A DNA stretch of 64,000 bases, from assembly GCF_018139145.2 (NCBI RefSeq), contig NC_059500.1:59115607-59179606 (forward strand), in the 5' to 3' direction. Positions 14,080 to 26,110 of the stretch are shown here, piece by piece; the stretch's first letter is position 1; each line of letters opens with the position of its first letter. The stretch comes from Gymnogyps californianus. Lineage: Eukaryota; Chordata; Aves; Accipitriformes; Cathartidae. A program made the translations under genes and the position numbers. Under the pieces are notes generated by a model. It did no database searches. It was not told the origin of the DNA and worked only from the letters and a program-made list of their open reading frames with translations.

Positions 14080-15349
14080 AGCAAGATACAAGGCCATTTT
14101 TCTTTTCTTTCTTTTGCAGTATAACTCAATAGCAAAAGGCTAAATGGAGAAAAAACATTAAAAAGATTTTCTTTGGACTGTTTTCACAGGTTGTATCTAA
14201 AGTATGAGCCCCTTGGATGTATTCCATGATTCTCTGGCAAAGAACCTTGCACTAGTCTTCAGCTAAAAGGCAGACTGTTAGGTATCTAAACAGTAGCTTC
14301 GTGTTACCTGACATACTTCTCTGTATAATCAGTTAACGCCATGGCCGAACCTTCTCCTGTCCATACAGGAGAGGTGTTTTAGTCCAACAGAAGAGCTGGA
14401 CAACCTTCCTGTCTAAACAGAAAACTTATCTTCCTTTACCAATTCCAAAATACCCAGCTGTGATGCTGTTGACTATGACTAATTGCATTTGGCACAGCTT
14501 TAATAAACCTTCAGAGAAGAGAATTGTATTTGCTACATGCAAATACATCATCAGTTCAAATATTTGCAGGTATCAGATGATGATATTTGAACACGAGAAT
14601 ACTTCTGGGTTTTCCTACAGTTTATTCTTAAGGTAGTCACAAAACAACTCTGCTGTAGTAACATTAATTAACGTTCACTCAGTGTGCAGAGATCAAAGTA
14701 GCTACTATATACAAACATCCCAACAATAACAAAACAGCATTCACAGTTACTTACAACAAACTTCAAAGGTCTCACCTACACAAACCCAAATGTTGCCTTT
14801 CCTTCCCCACCTCCAAAGCCACATACTTCAATAAAGCCCACTTCGGTATGTGAAGTAAAATGTATGAAGTTTCCGTATGATCAATCTACTTCAGCAGCAG
14901 ACGTGGGAACAGACTACAAAGGCTCAGGAAGGAACTTCCTAATACCTGCATGATCCTTGCCTCTTTAACCCAGCCTCCATTGCAGCAGCACAGGATAACC
15001 TGGGAACTCAACCACCGGTAACACAGAATAGTCTAATACCTGGTACAAAAAAACCCTCTATGACAGTATAATCACTGCACACGTTTTCCACCTCCAGGCA
15101 AAGTTACTTTCCCTCATGCCTCAGACCACAGAGAAAAGGAGGATAAAATTGTTTATTTGGTATTACAAGAATAGAGGAAACATTAGACATGAAGAAGCCT
15201 GCAGATACAGTCTGGAGCGAAAGGCATTGTTAATTTAACCCCCATAGCCACTGTGGAAAACCCAGTGAAAGTGTATTAAATATATTAATACATGACAGAA
15301 AAGTAAAGAATGCATGTGCAACACATGGCTGTGTCTTCATTAATGCCAG

Positions 15350-15379
15350 ATTACCATCTGGTACATTACCATCTGGTAT
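15350..15379. repeat. 15-bp tandem duplication containing E-boxes
   Basis: ATTACCATCTGGTA(C/T) occurs twice head to tail, differing only in the last base. Each copy has the E-box CATCTG within a near-palindromic ACCATCTGGT core. It could be a doubled bHLH site or a simple slippage duplication. Confidence 0.7.
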
Positions 15380-16449
15380 GATCACCACGCAATACAAATT
15401 TACCCCCAAGCAGGTGCGGACACAATCACATTTCTGTCAAGCTTGCCGGAGCACAGGATGCTGCATTCATGCCGACTTCACGCCAGCTGAAGGAGAACGA
15501 ACAATACCTGGTCTGGCATTGTCAGAGTCATAGAGAGATGAACAATATCTGACAGAGCAGAAAACCTACTGGTACAAGGTTAACGTTAAAATTGGGGCTG
15601 ATGAGGTACATTTACACGAGATGTTTGCGTCGTGTGGTTAGGGGTTTTTGATCTGCTGGCGAGTGCCCTAAAGACATACCATTGAATCAACACTCTAAAT
15701 CAGTCCAGTAAATCCGTGTCTGTAGAACAATAAGTAACACAGCATCCTCCTCCCTCTATCACGCTCTGTCACCATCAGAGATCTAAGAGCTTTCAGTCTT
15801 TTCTCGAACTCTGCAGGGAATCTCACATATTTTGTGTTCATGTCAGCAGTTAAAATGTATCTATAGTAGAAGGGAGAAGGGCAGAGAAACAAAAAACTTC
15901 CATATTAAATACAATTTCACACACGTATAGGAGAAAATAAATCAGAAAAAACAAGTTAGGATTACAGACATAGCTGCTTAGACTGCCTAAATGAGACAAT
16001 ATGTATTATCTCATCTGGCAGTTTAGCATGACTGAAATGAAACATAATTTGTAGTTGACGCCAACTGGCAGGAGACAGACAAATGTTCATGGTAATTTTT
16101 GTGTTTTGTTAAAAATGTACTTCTGTCTTAAATTATAAGGAAAATGAATAGGAGGCTTTCGGTCTACAAAGTACAAGATTTGCAGATGCTACCCTGAGCT
16201 GCTAACTCACAGAAAAACGCGTCTTGAGTTTTTACAATTTAAAAAGACAAATCTAAAATTATGCCAGGTCAAATCTTCTACACAGTACCCCCGTCTCCAA
16301 GAGCAGCCAAAAGCAGATGTCTGGGGAAGAGGATAAGAATAGTGTAAGCGTTTAGTCATACTTTCCCCAAATACTCTCCAGCCTCCAATAATTTGCAGCT
16401 CAGGGACTTTCAAAGCCAGAGGTCATGCTTATGTCTTTAATAATCCCCT

Positions 16450-16960
16450 ACAGACTTTGCCTTCCATTCATTTTGTCCAGTCTCCCTTTGAATCGGTATA
16501 AGTTTTCAGTATCCACCACATCCTTTGGAGTTACACAACTTAATGATATGTGCATGAAACAAAACTCCTCTTTTTGGTGTCCCGAACCCAACACCTGCTA
16601 GTTTCATTTCCATGCTCATTAGTTCTTGTTCTGTGAGAGACAAGGAACAACTGATCCTTATCACCCTCGCCATGCTGTTCATGCTTTTATAAAACTATCA
16701 ACACATCCCCAATTGTCTCTTCTCCTCACCAATTTAACTGTTCTTTGTATGGAAAGTGTTACGCACCTCTGATTGTCCTTGCAGTGAACAGAAAAGCAGA
16801 ATATGCACTTAGTCTTTCTACTATGGCCTTACTGTCCCTGAACGTTCTTTTTATTCCCCAATAACCTATTGGCCCTACAGACTCTCTGTAGCAGACTTCC
16901 TGCTCCTTAGCTTATTCCTCAAATTCTTTTCTAACCTGCCTTCTTGTGGACATTTAATTC
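16450..16960 (-). mobile_element. Ancient CR1-type LINE remnant
   Basis: Read on the minus strand this resembles the 3' part of ORF2 in old amniote CR1-type LINEs. The reverse complement of 16500-16560 corresponds to the 'F-T-x-R-x-V-x-L-W-N-S-L-P' block near the end of the reverse-transcriptase protein. The following bases (16600-16960) match collinear upstream sequence of the same element. The copy is heavily mutated with no open frame. Family and boundaries come from pattern memory only. Confidence 0.42.
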
Positions 16961-17499
16961 TGCCCGAGCTTGACCATTCTGTTTTCCTCTTTCACACACA
17001 ACTTGTAATTTTTGAACTACAGCTACTACCCCTGAAAGTGCATTTTTCAATGGGCTTTGATTATACAATTAACTAGTATTAATATTACAAAAATAGACAA
17101 GGATGGAAGCCAACAGTTCCTTGTGAAAATATTTACCTCCATGACCTGTAAATTAATGGAAAGACTTGAGGAGAAAGGAGGTATCCCTCTGAGCATTACA
17201 ATTAGCATGAATTGATTTCCCCAGTCCACAGGACTACCAGGAGTCTGGTGGATTTTTCTTTCCACAGATTCTTCAATACACCTGGCTAATTTAAATCACT
17301 TGCACTACGAGGAAAATACTTTCTCCTAAAATTTTCTCTCTTCTTTACATTTCCTTCCCTGAAAAGGATCATTACAAACAGAAAAAAGAGACTTACTTAA
17401 AAATTTCTTCCCTTTTTTTAGTTAAGATTTCCAAAGAAATTTGTTTCAATATTTTCAGGATCTGTGTGATGCAATAAAGCAAGCTATTCTATTACCAGA

Positions 17500-18241
17500 T
17501 AACGTTAATCTAGAAAAGGTAGCATATTTATTGGAAGAAAAGATGAGAATTCAAAATGACGAACTGGAGGAATGACCTGAAAAAACAATGTCATCTTCAG
17601 TAAGAACACGTGCAAGATGCTACAGTTAGGCAGAAATAACCAGCTATAAAACGAGCAGTGAGAACAATGTCTTAGAACATGTGTCCTTGGATGAGGATCT
17701 GGTGGAACACTGTCTGACCATGAAAAAGAGCCACAGTGCTGCAAAAAAGATACGCATCGTGTCAGTATGAAGAGGATCCCATTCCATTTTATTCAAAATC
17801 ATTAAAACCTCACATGGAATACAGCTTTAACTTGGACAGAACAAAATAGATGTGAAGTAATGGAAGATAACCCAAAGAAAAGCAACAAAAATAACTGGTG
17901 TACAGAAAACAGCACCTGTGAGGTCTTAGAATTCAGCTTAAAGAAATAGCAGGCTATGATAGTTAAGAAGAAACAAAATAAAACACATTGTGAGAAGAAA
18001 AACAATTATTTGCTTTGTCCAAGACAGATGCAGGATGAGCAGTTATGGTGTTAAACTGCAACAAGAAAGGCGTAAACTGGATAACGTGAAAAGAAAATTT
18101 TCTCACGGCATGATGATGTAAGGGAGACTGTTGAGTTCCTTAGAAAAAGTCACAGATGACAGTTACGGTTGATCCTAACCTGAGGCAGATGAATGGCCTA
18201 GATGACTTCATAAGGCCTCTTCCAGTCCTGCTTTTTTATGA
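17500..18241 (+). mobile_element. Ancient CR1 LINE, 3' part
   Basis: The plus strand runs collinearly with the 3' third of old CR1 elements. It has a stretch like 'cacctggaatac' near 17812, one like 'aaagaaaagcaacaaaaat' near 17873-17893, and a 3' end of the form 'gatgacttcataaggcctcttccag' type near 18199-18225, followed by a degraded T/AT tail. The coding frame is broken many times. Loss of the clean ATTCTATG octamers and the high divergence mark it as much older than the copy at 3066-3830. Confidence 0.55.
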
Positions 18242-21200
18242 TATTTTCCTTGGGACCTGAGGCAGAATCTCTTCTTTTCAGTGATTTAACAGGAAAAAAA
18301 AAAAGGGGGTGGGGTGGGGTGGGTGCGGGTTACAGGGCTGCCTTGGAAAAAATGAGGTTACAAACAACCTGCTCACACGTAAACTATTCCTTCAGACCCT
18401 TTCCCTGCCCAACTCCAAGAAGCCTGTGGAAAGAAAGGAAGACTAGCAGCCAAGAACTGGAAAAATTGTGCTGAAAGCGTGGACTTCTATTCTCTGACCT
18501 TCCCCAGACATTATTTAAATGTAGCTTGGAAGCAGATGCATACTATGCAGGGTACAGTGCATATGTGCATGTGTGACACTCCTGATGCACCCTGAAAGCA
18601 ACAGATTGCACATCTACTGTGCAATGCATGCAGTGCACAACAGAAAAACTAGGTAAACTCTGCTGATATGGGCTGGTCAAGCGCCAATGAATTAGAACAT
18701 TCCTAAGGCTCTGTTTTAGACTGGACTTTCACTCTTTCATGTTAACATGTCCCATTCTTGCACTGAGCAAGCTCAAGAAAGGCTGGATATTTCAGTACTC
18801 CAAATTTGGCTGCGATGAAAGGCAAGCTCTAATTCAAGCTGTCAGGGCTGTCATGGAATGCGGTCTGGGTCACTTAGATATAAAGATTGGTTGAAGGTAA
18901 TTACACTGATTTTATGCAGTCATGATCATGACTAATGACTGAATAAACATGTATGCGCAACACAAACCTCATGCACATTTCTGCAAACTGGATACCTCTG
19001 CTAAATTATCTAGCATCTCAGCAGAGCAATCAGCTGGGCAGTCTGTGGAAAATCTTGCACGCCAGCTGTCATGTACTATGTCTATTAGTAGCTTAAAGAA
19101 AACCTAAAACAGAGAAAAATGAGATCTTTGTTAACTCTTGGAAGGTAAACCATACCAGAGCAACACTGCCCTGAGAAAAATCAATGCAGAGAGAGAGAAA
19201 AAGAGACATAACGTTGCATGAAACTTTCTATTGAGCATAAAACTATAATTATCATGCTGAATTTGGCCCACCACTTAATGTTGAACTCAAAACAATTTTC
19301 TAAAAGCACAGAAACAAATCCACAAATATGACTGAATTTAAAATTAACATATGTGCAACTAATCTCAACACGTACGAGCTATAAAAGAACATGTTGCCAT
19401 ATTTAGACTGGAACTTACATTTGAAATTTTCTTGTAAACTTTAAACTATTCAGACTTGCCTGTGCAGAATGATGTTCAGGTTTTATCAGGTGTCTGTTCT
19501 GAAATAGAGTTACAACTGCTAAAATTGACACGATGACCACGTATACTTACTGCCTTATTTTGTGAAATAAGTGAGTTCCATAGAAGGCTGAGAGAACTAT
19601 AGTATTTGCATGAGATACCCTCCACTGTTTATATTACAAGCACAATTCAATATGTACTATTCATCAGTACTAAACAGTTGTGCAGAAAGATGCTGCCATT
19701 CTTGGCACACATAGAACTCTCTTGAAAAATTCTGTACAAATCTTGCTTTAGTAAGCTCCAGACATCTGACAAACTGCACTCTTCTCTGCAGCACCTTCTC
19801 TTTTACAGGTACTTTACTGCAGGAACAGTAACTATATTTACAGCACTGCACATGTAACTTATTTAACATTTCAGGAAAAAAAACCCCACCACCCCTATAT
19901 ATGAAAATATTTTGTTGCAGCTTTCCCTCCACAAAATTACTGTTTGCACAGGACATATCAAAGCAATATGCACATGCTAAGAGACAAAACAAGAGTACAT
20001 AACCATTAAAATAAAGCTTCTCTCAAATGCATTTGCCAGTATATAAAACCAGTGCATTAGCACCACCACACACTTTAGTGATGAGGTCAGGTTTTGACAA
20101 ATGAAAGTTCAATGAAAAACTCTGAAAAACCTGTTTACAATGATCCCAGACATAAGCCTTGCAAGCTGCAATTCACTGACCTATGTAAATTGATTTGGCT
20201 TTCAGATAATCTCCTGGTGAATACTATTGCAAAATCTATAAACACAGATGGCACCAACTGGCACGCTATCTGCAATCTCAACAGAAGATCAAATACAGAG
20301 ACTGAATTTATCCTCCCACATCACAGGTGATTCTTTCCAAACAGGTTTAAGGGATTATGCCTGGAAGCTGAACCAAGAAAGTTCTGTCACAGCTACCCAA
20401 AGTCTCAGCCACCCTGAGAAGCCACACTGCTTGAACGAAGCTGGTTTAAAAACTGTACAGCTTTTAATAAACAAATGCAGCATTCAGTTCAGACCAGGCC
20501 CAGGTTATAATTGCTACAATTATCATGTTGACCATTTCTATTAGCAGTAAACTTACAAGATTTTTTTCTAAAGCATCGCAACAGAAGAACCTACTTGGGA
20601 TCAAAAAGAATCCTGCAAGACAAAAAGCCCACCAACGTACAGTCAAACTTTAAAATAAATATCAATTGTACTATTAAAGCCTACTATATGATTTTATCTA
20701 CAAAACTTACTGTTATTCATCTCGAACAGAGTGACAGCATTAATACCATTATTGGTGAATTGTCATAAACGATGCATGAGAATACATACAACGCATGCAA
20801 CGTCAGGTGTTAGCAAACATGAAGGTCAATTAGTGAACTCTAAAGCTAATTCAAACCCAAGACATTTTCACCAGTAAGATGTTAAGATACCATGTATAAA
20901 ACAGGAGTCTAACAATACCTCCACAGTCTTTAAGATAATAAGACAGTATTAAGACAAAGTAATTTGAAATGGAGCATTGACACCAATGACAAAGGAGGCT
21001 GTACAGCTGCTTCAGCAATATTGCTTCATTAATCCTTTCTGAGCACTAGAAGCTGTATAAAGGTGGAAATGAAAAGATCTCAAAATCAGCTTAAAGTGTG
21101 TCTGGTGTCGTTTATTACAGTCCTCTCACTGGCTGCAGCACAGTATGACGCTTTCTCCAAGACATTTTTTCCCTCTTTTTATAGTATTTCATTTTCATGG

Positions 21201-24200
21201 TTTATCATTTAGTTTCCATGCTTTCACCATGGGCCTCAAAGAAACCCTCAAAGGAAACCCCAACCAACAACATGTAAACCAACATAAATAAGAAATGTTT
21301 TAAGGAACAAATATCGCTACAGCACTCTGCTCATGCAGCTATGTCTTAAATATTCTGGATTCTCCTTTGAAGAGCTCACATCTAACTTTACTATACAGCT
21401 CCAAGCTGAGAAAGATAGTATGATTATGAGGACCAGAAGACAAGGAAAACTGAAGACATTAATCTTTAGCAACAGACTGTGATTTTTTTTTTTTTAAATT
21501 ACATATACTGAATCAGAAACTGGATCCTATTGATTGTGTAAACAGCACAATAGTCTCTAAATATCTTCTGCTGTGATTTATTTGTGCTCAGTCATGGAAA
21601 AGATAATTGCCCAATTGCTACACGTATTCCCTGAGTTCAGAATTTCAGATATATTCCTCATCTACTCACATAGATCGGGCACATTTGCAGTCATTTGCTT
21701 GCTTTTGCAGCAAATTTATGATTTAATTATTTTTTCATTGTGGAGTTTGTTTTGTTTGGAATTGCCTTCCACAAAATTATCTTCTAGGAAAATTGATTAT
21801 TCTCTGATTAACTGGTGTTGAAATGCTTATCCGTGGTTTATGTCTGACCTCCTAAAGTCTAAACATAGGGAGAAACAAAGACAATTAAAAAAATTTAAGA
21901 TCTCAGATCAGCAGTAAAATATTTTCCAAAATGCATTAACTACTTTCAATAATACAACATGAAAACGATTGAAACTATTTGCTTTACTTACAGGACTGTT
22001 TAAAAATAAAATAATAGAAGTGATATTTACACAGCTTTCAGAATATCTGACCATACCTCCCCAGCAATTTTAAAAGACAAGTGATAACAACACTAGTTTT
22101 TTATCTATGCTTTAAAAGGCCCTACATTCAGCTTAATTCCAGTTCATCTGTATGTAGGACAATGATTTTGGAAGCACACACCCTGTTAGTTCCACATTTC
22201 CAGGGCAGATTTTAGGCACCACAACCCAGGAGAACCCTGTCAACTTTTGTGAAAGCTGGAAAACCAGAAGGGAGAAATAATCTAAGCAAAAGTCTTTGGC
22301 ATCATTTTAACAGACTTGTCAGCTATAATCACATCAGCAATTGTCTCTGCATCAAAGAAAGGGCTCTGAGAGCCAGTAACACCTTCCAGCCGCTCACCAC
22401 CTCTGCCCTTGTTCCCAAGTAAGTTCAAAATGTTGACACCTCAAATGATTTATCCCCTAGGCAGAGAGCAGAGAAATGGGAACTGTTGTGGGGGAAGGGA
22501 GGCACCGAAAACAGAGAGGAAAGTGGCAAATGGGAAGACACAGAAAGCCCCTGGTCATGGGGAAGGAAGGAACGGGGACACAAAATGGCTTCCCTCATTG
22601 CCAAAAGCCACCAGCAGTTCAGAAGTTGATCCTTGCTCTCCTCCCCGCCGGCTGGATGGTGAGAAGGGTCAGCCAACAAGAGGAGCTGTGTGTGCTTGTG
22701 CCTGTGCATGAACGCACACGTGTGCATAGGAAGTGAGGACAGTTACAGACAGCGGAGCAGCCATCCTCAGGCCCGCTCCGAGCTTCACCAAACCGCTCTG
22801 GAACTGTTGCATGGTGAGGGGGAAGCCCACCCACTTCAGTGTGGGCTATTCCTATGTGAAGAGACTCTTTCCTTTTCTTCTTGTAACAAGTTGGCTTTAA
22901 CATGCTGAGGGTGAAACTCCTAGAAACTGCTTGTTGCCTACATTGGATAACCAGGAATCTTACATCAGCTAGGAGCTGCCAACCCATGTTCAACACATCC
23001 CTTCGTCGCAACCACCACTTCTCTTTTACTGGGGAGCCCTCCAACTGGTACTGAATGTCTAACAAAGGAGAAGCTTCTGGAAACAAAATTTGATAAATAA
23101 TAATTGTGTTCTTCACATCACTCAGAAAAATAATTAATCGTCCTTTTCATGTAATTATTATTTAAACAGTAATGTCTACACCATACGCAAAACAAAACAT
23201 TGGGTTTCTTGCCTGGTGCCAGCTGTACAGTCACCTGCAGCCCAACCAGGTTCTGCTGACGCAACAGCATATAGCACTTAATATGTCATTGTTCTACTGT
23301 ATTACAGAACACCACAAGCAATTTTCACAGCTACAAGCTAGAACATGAAAAAGGATCACAGCAATTGCACGCTTCCTTTCAGTCTTTGCTGGCAGTATTC
23401 CTGATCCAAACTTACCAGCCCAGCACAATCAAGAGTGACTTAGAAGATGTGGAGGAATATGCTTTGATTCAATAGATTAAAAAAAGGACTATAACATTCT
23501 TACACAGAAATGCTGCGTCCAGTCCCAGTGATTTATACTCTTAAAAGCAAATGACACACTACTGTTACTTGCTCGACATGCGGGTACATCATCACGCAAG
23601 CATTTCCCAGAATGCTTAATAAAAACAGATGATTAACTAAAAAAAGATAAAGTGGGCAATTTCCTACATACTGATTAAACCCACTCCATGACCCAGACAG
23701 AGAAAACTTGTGAAGAAAGCAGCGATGTGATTAAAGCTGAAGTGGCTGCAACTAGCGTATGCAATGAAAATTGAGGAATGGTCCCATGAAACTGTGTCTG
23801 AGATAAAACCCTCTCATTAACAACTGTCCTAACAGAGCAGACTGACAGTCTGTCTATATCCTGCATCTACCAATGGGTGGACCTGGAGAAAATACTCAAG
23901 AAGGTGCCAGATATTAATTGGGATTATATTTTTGTAGCATGTTTTATTCAGAAAAATAAATTGGAACACGGATTTTAGTGTCACTGACACTTTCTAATAA
24001 GCCACTCTTTGTGCACAGCACATATTTAGGCCTCTATGAGCTACAGCTCTATAAGGTTTCTGTGACCAAAGCAAACCCCCTGAAAACAACAGGGCTCCTT
24101 ACAGGTGCAAGCTTGCGCAGCCAGAACCCACTGCAGGACTGGGACCAAGCAGACATTTTCATTAAAGTATCTGTTATGGTGACTAGGCATGTTTCCCTAA

Positions 24201-24640
24201 GAAAGCCAAACCTTTTAATTAACATATATAATATTTTCTTCCAGATGAGGTCAGCTAGACCTTTTTAATTATTTTCAGTTATTCCTAATAACATATCTCT
24301 CATCAGGATGCACACACTCGCAGCGCCTCATCCGCTTGCTTCTGGCTCGGTGTAAACTTAGTGCGATGGAGGAACCCAGCTGCTCTGCCACCAGGTACTC
24401 GCAGCGCACGCACTTGTGTGGACACAGCACTGCCAGCCCATGTTGTTTTACTTGACGTTGCTCCAACGCACCCACAACTTCTGAATTATGGGATCCAATC
24501 TCAGCAGTGTGTTACCGGGTTCCCTTGGAGCGATGCCTGAACTACCAATAAACCTTCACTGGTAACTTGTGCCATCTACTTCTGGCCCTTTCCTGAAGGG
24601 CCCTAAGAAACAAAATACCCTCATGCACCACCACCCCCCA
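18242..24640. other. AT-rich non-coding DNA, presumed intron
   Basis: No exon, RNA gene or named repeat was recognised. A G/T-rich low-complexity patch lies at about 18300-18335. A less AT-rich patch at about 22400-23000 carries overlapping ORFs on both strands (the longest 165 codons, minus strand, 22619-23116) with no family features. It could hold an untranslated exon or lncRNA, but nothing in the sequence shows this. Base composition rises towards the CpG island at the right edge. Confidence 0.4.
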
Positions 24641-25167
24641 AAAAACTGAGCCCAGAAAGGCGAGGGGACGGAAGAACACGTCGGAGGTGGGAAGGCGCCA
24701 ACGTGAGCTTTGAACTCTCGCTCCCCCAGGCAGCTCGCTGAGGGGACGAGCGGCCCCCGCCCGTCCCCCCACGGGAGAAGCCGCAGGTGCCGCGGCCGGT
24801 GGGTGCAGGCCTGGCTGGGGACAGCCCGGCTCCCGCTCCCTCCCCTCATCACGCTCCCTGTCCCGCACGAAGCCGCCATGCGAACCCCCGCGCCGGGCGG
24901 CGCCCCCGCCGTTCCGCCCGCCTCGGGCCCCCCCATCCCCGCCCCGCTCCTCACGGCGCTTCCCGCAAAAACAGAACAGGAGGGAGTGCGGCAGCCTCCC
25001 GCCGCCCTCCCCGCGGCGACCGACACCCCGACGGCAACCGCGACCGCTCGGTGCTGCGTACGTGTGCGCGGGGCACTCCCTCCCAGCGCCGCCGACCCCC
25101 GCCCGGTGCCGGGCGGCGGGAGCCACGTCCCGCCGGGGCTGGCTGCTCGGCGGCACCTCCGCGCTGG

Positions 25168-25200
25168 AGGGAGGGAGGGAAGGAAGAAGGGAAGGAGGCA
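25168..25200. repeat. Purine-rich (GGGA/GGAA) low-complexity run
   Basis: Degenerate GGGA/GGAA repeat within the CpG island. It is a polypurine tract with some potential to form G-quadruplex or triplex structures. Confidence 0.8.
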
Positions 25201-25702
25201 GCCCGGCGGCTCCGGCTGCCCCGCCGCCCGCCGGGTCGCGCCCTGGTTCCCCGCCGCCCCGCGGCGAAGGGGCGAGCGGGTGCCCTCCCGCCCCGCCCCT
25301 TCCCCGGCGAACGCCGGGCGGCTCTCGCCGGCGCCACGGCCCCGTCCCCGCCGTCACCTCCGCGCCGTGCCCGTCTGTCCGCGGCGGTCTCCCGGCCCGT
25401 CCTGCGGCTACAGCCCCGGCCCGAGGGGAGCTGCAGCCCGGCCGCCGCACGGGCAATGAATGGAAACGCGTCCAGCGGTCCCCGTCCTCCCTCCCTCCCC
25501 CTCACAAATTCAGCGGCGCCGCCGCCTCACCTCCGCCGGGCAGTGGCGGCTCCTCGGCGCTAGGGCTCCGCTCCCGCCGCCGCCGCCGCCGCCTCCGGCC
25601 CGCGCCCCGCCGGGCTTGCCCTCCCCCGCTCCCGCCGCGACCATGCACCGAGGGAAGAGGAATGGAATCCCGGCGAGCGCCGACCCAGCCGGCCCCAGCC
25701 CG

Positions 25703-25742
25703 AGGGAGGGAGGGAGGGAGGGAGGGAGGGCGGGCGGGAGGG
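25703..25742 (+). repeat. (GGGA)n tract, strong G-quadruplex candidate
   Basis: About ten GGG runs separated by single A or C bases on the plus strand inside the CpG island. Runs of three Gs with one-base loops are the most stable G-quadruplex pattern known. If a minus-strand gene starts nearby, the G-rich strand is the template strand, so quadruplex formation would affect transcription rather than the mRNA. Confidence 0.85.
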
Positions 25743-26110
25743 AGCCGCGCCGAGGGGCGGGGAGGGACGGGACGCGGCCGCCCTGCCCTGCGCAGGACCA
25801 GCCCCCTCAGACGGACGTCCCCCGCTCTCACGCCGCCGGCCGCGGCGGGGTGCCCGTGCCCGGGGAGGGGGGGGCGCCCGGAGCGTGGCCGGGCGGGAGC
25901 CGAGCGAGGGGAGGAACGCCCCGTCGGGCCCGCTCTGGGCCCCGCCGGCAGCCGCCGCGGCGGGGCGGGCACCCGGCACCTTGGCCACGGGCGGCCTGGT
26001 GTACCCCCCGGGCAGCGTCGCAGCCGTCCCAGCGGGCTGGCCAAAGGGGAGAGTCTCTGGAAACAGTCCAAATAAACGCTGACCCGCCATCCTGGCGGTT
26101 TAAATAACCA

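Larger units (their letters stand above)
5791..16449. other. AT-rich non-coding DNA, presumed intron
   Basis: No exon, RNA gene or clear transposable element was recognised. It contains simple repeats at 7104-7126, 12061-12079 and 13829-13850, a 22-bp perfect palindrome at 14058-14079, and a 15-bp tandem duplication at 15350-15379, all listed separately. The longest ORF, 157 codons on the minus strand at 12842-13315, matches no family I know and is within what chance could produce. Confidence 0.4.
24650..26110. promoter_or_regulatory. CpG island, candidate LHFPL2 promoter/first exon
   Basis: An abrupt switch from AT-rich DNA to about 1.4 kb of very GC-rich, CpG-dense sequence, the classic signature of a vertebrate housekeeping-type promoter. 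GC boxes (GGGGCGGGG-type) are frequent, for example near 25755 and 25960. A YY1-like GCCATC is at about 26086. Just outside the right edge there is a CCAAT box on the minus strand (ATTGG at 26229-26233). By human synteny as I recall it, the gene downstream of the ARSB 3' end is LHFPL2 on the same strand, so a minus-strand start here would suit it. No LHFPL2 coding sequence is in the window, so any exon here would be 5' UTR. The long ORFs across this interval are due to GC-rich DNA lacking stop codons. A bidirectional promoter or a lncRNA promoter are alternatives. Confidence 0.8.

Noticed and set aside
22619..23116. 165-codon minus-strand ORF, overlapped by ORFs in other frames
   Set aside because: No domain features and overlapping open frames on both strands in a locally less AT-rich patch. 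Considered chance or at most part of a non-coding transcript.
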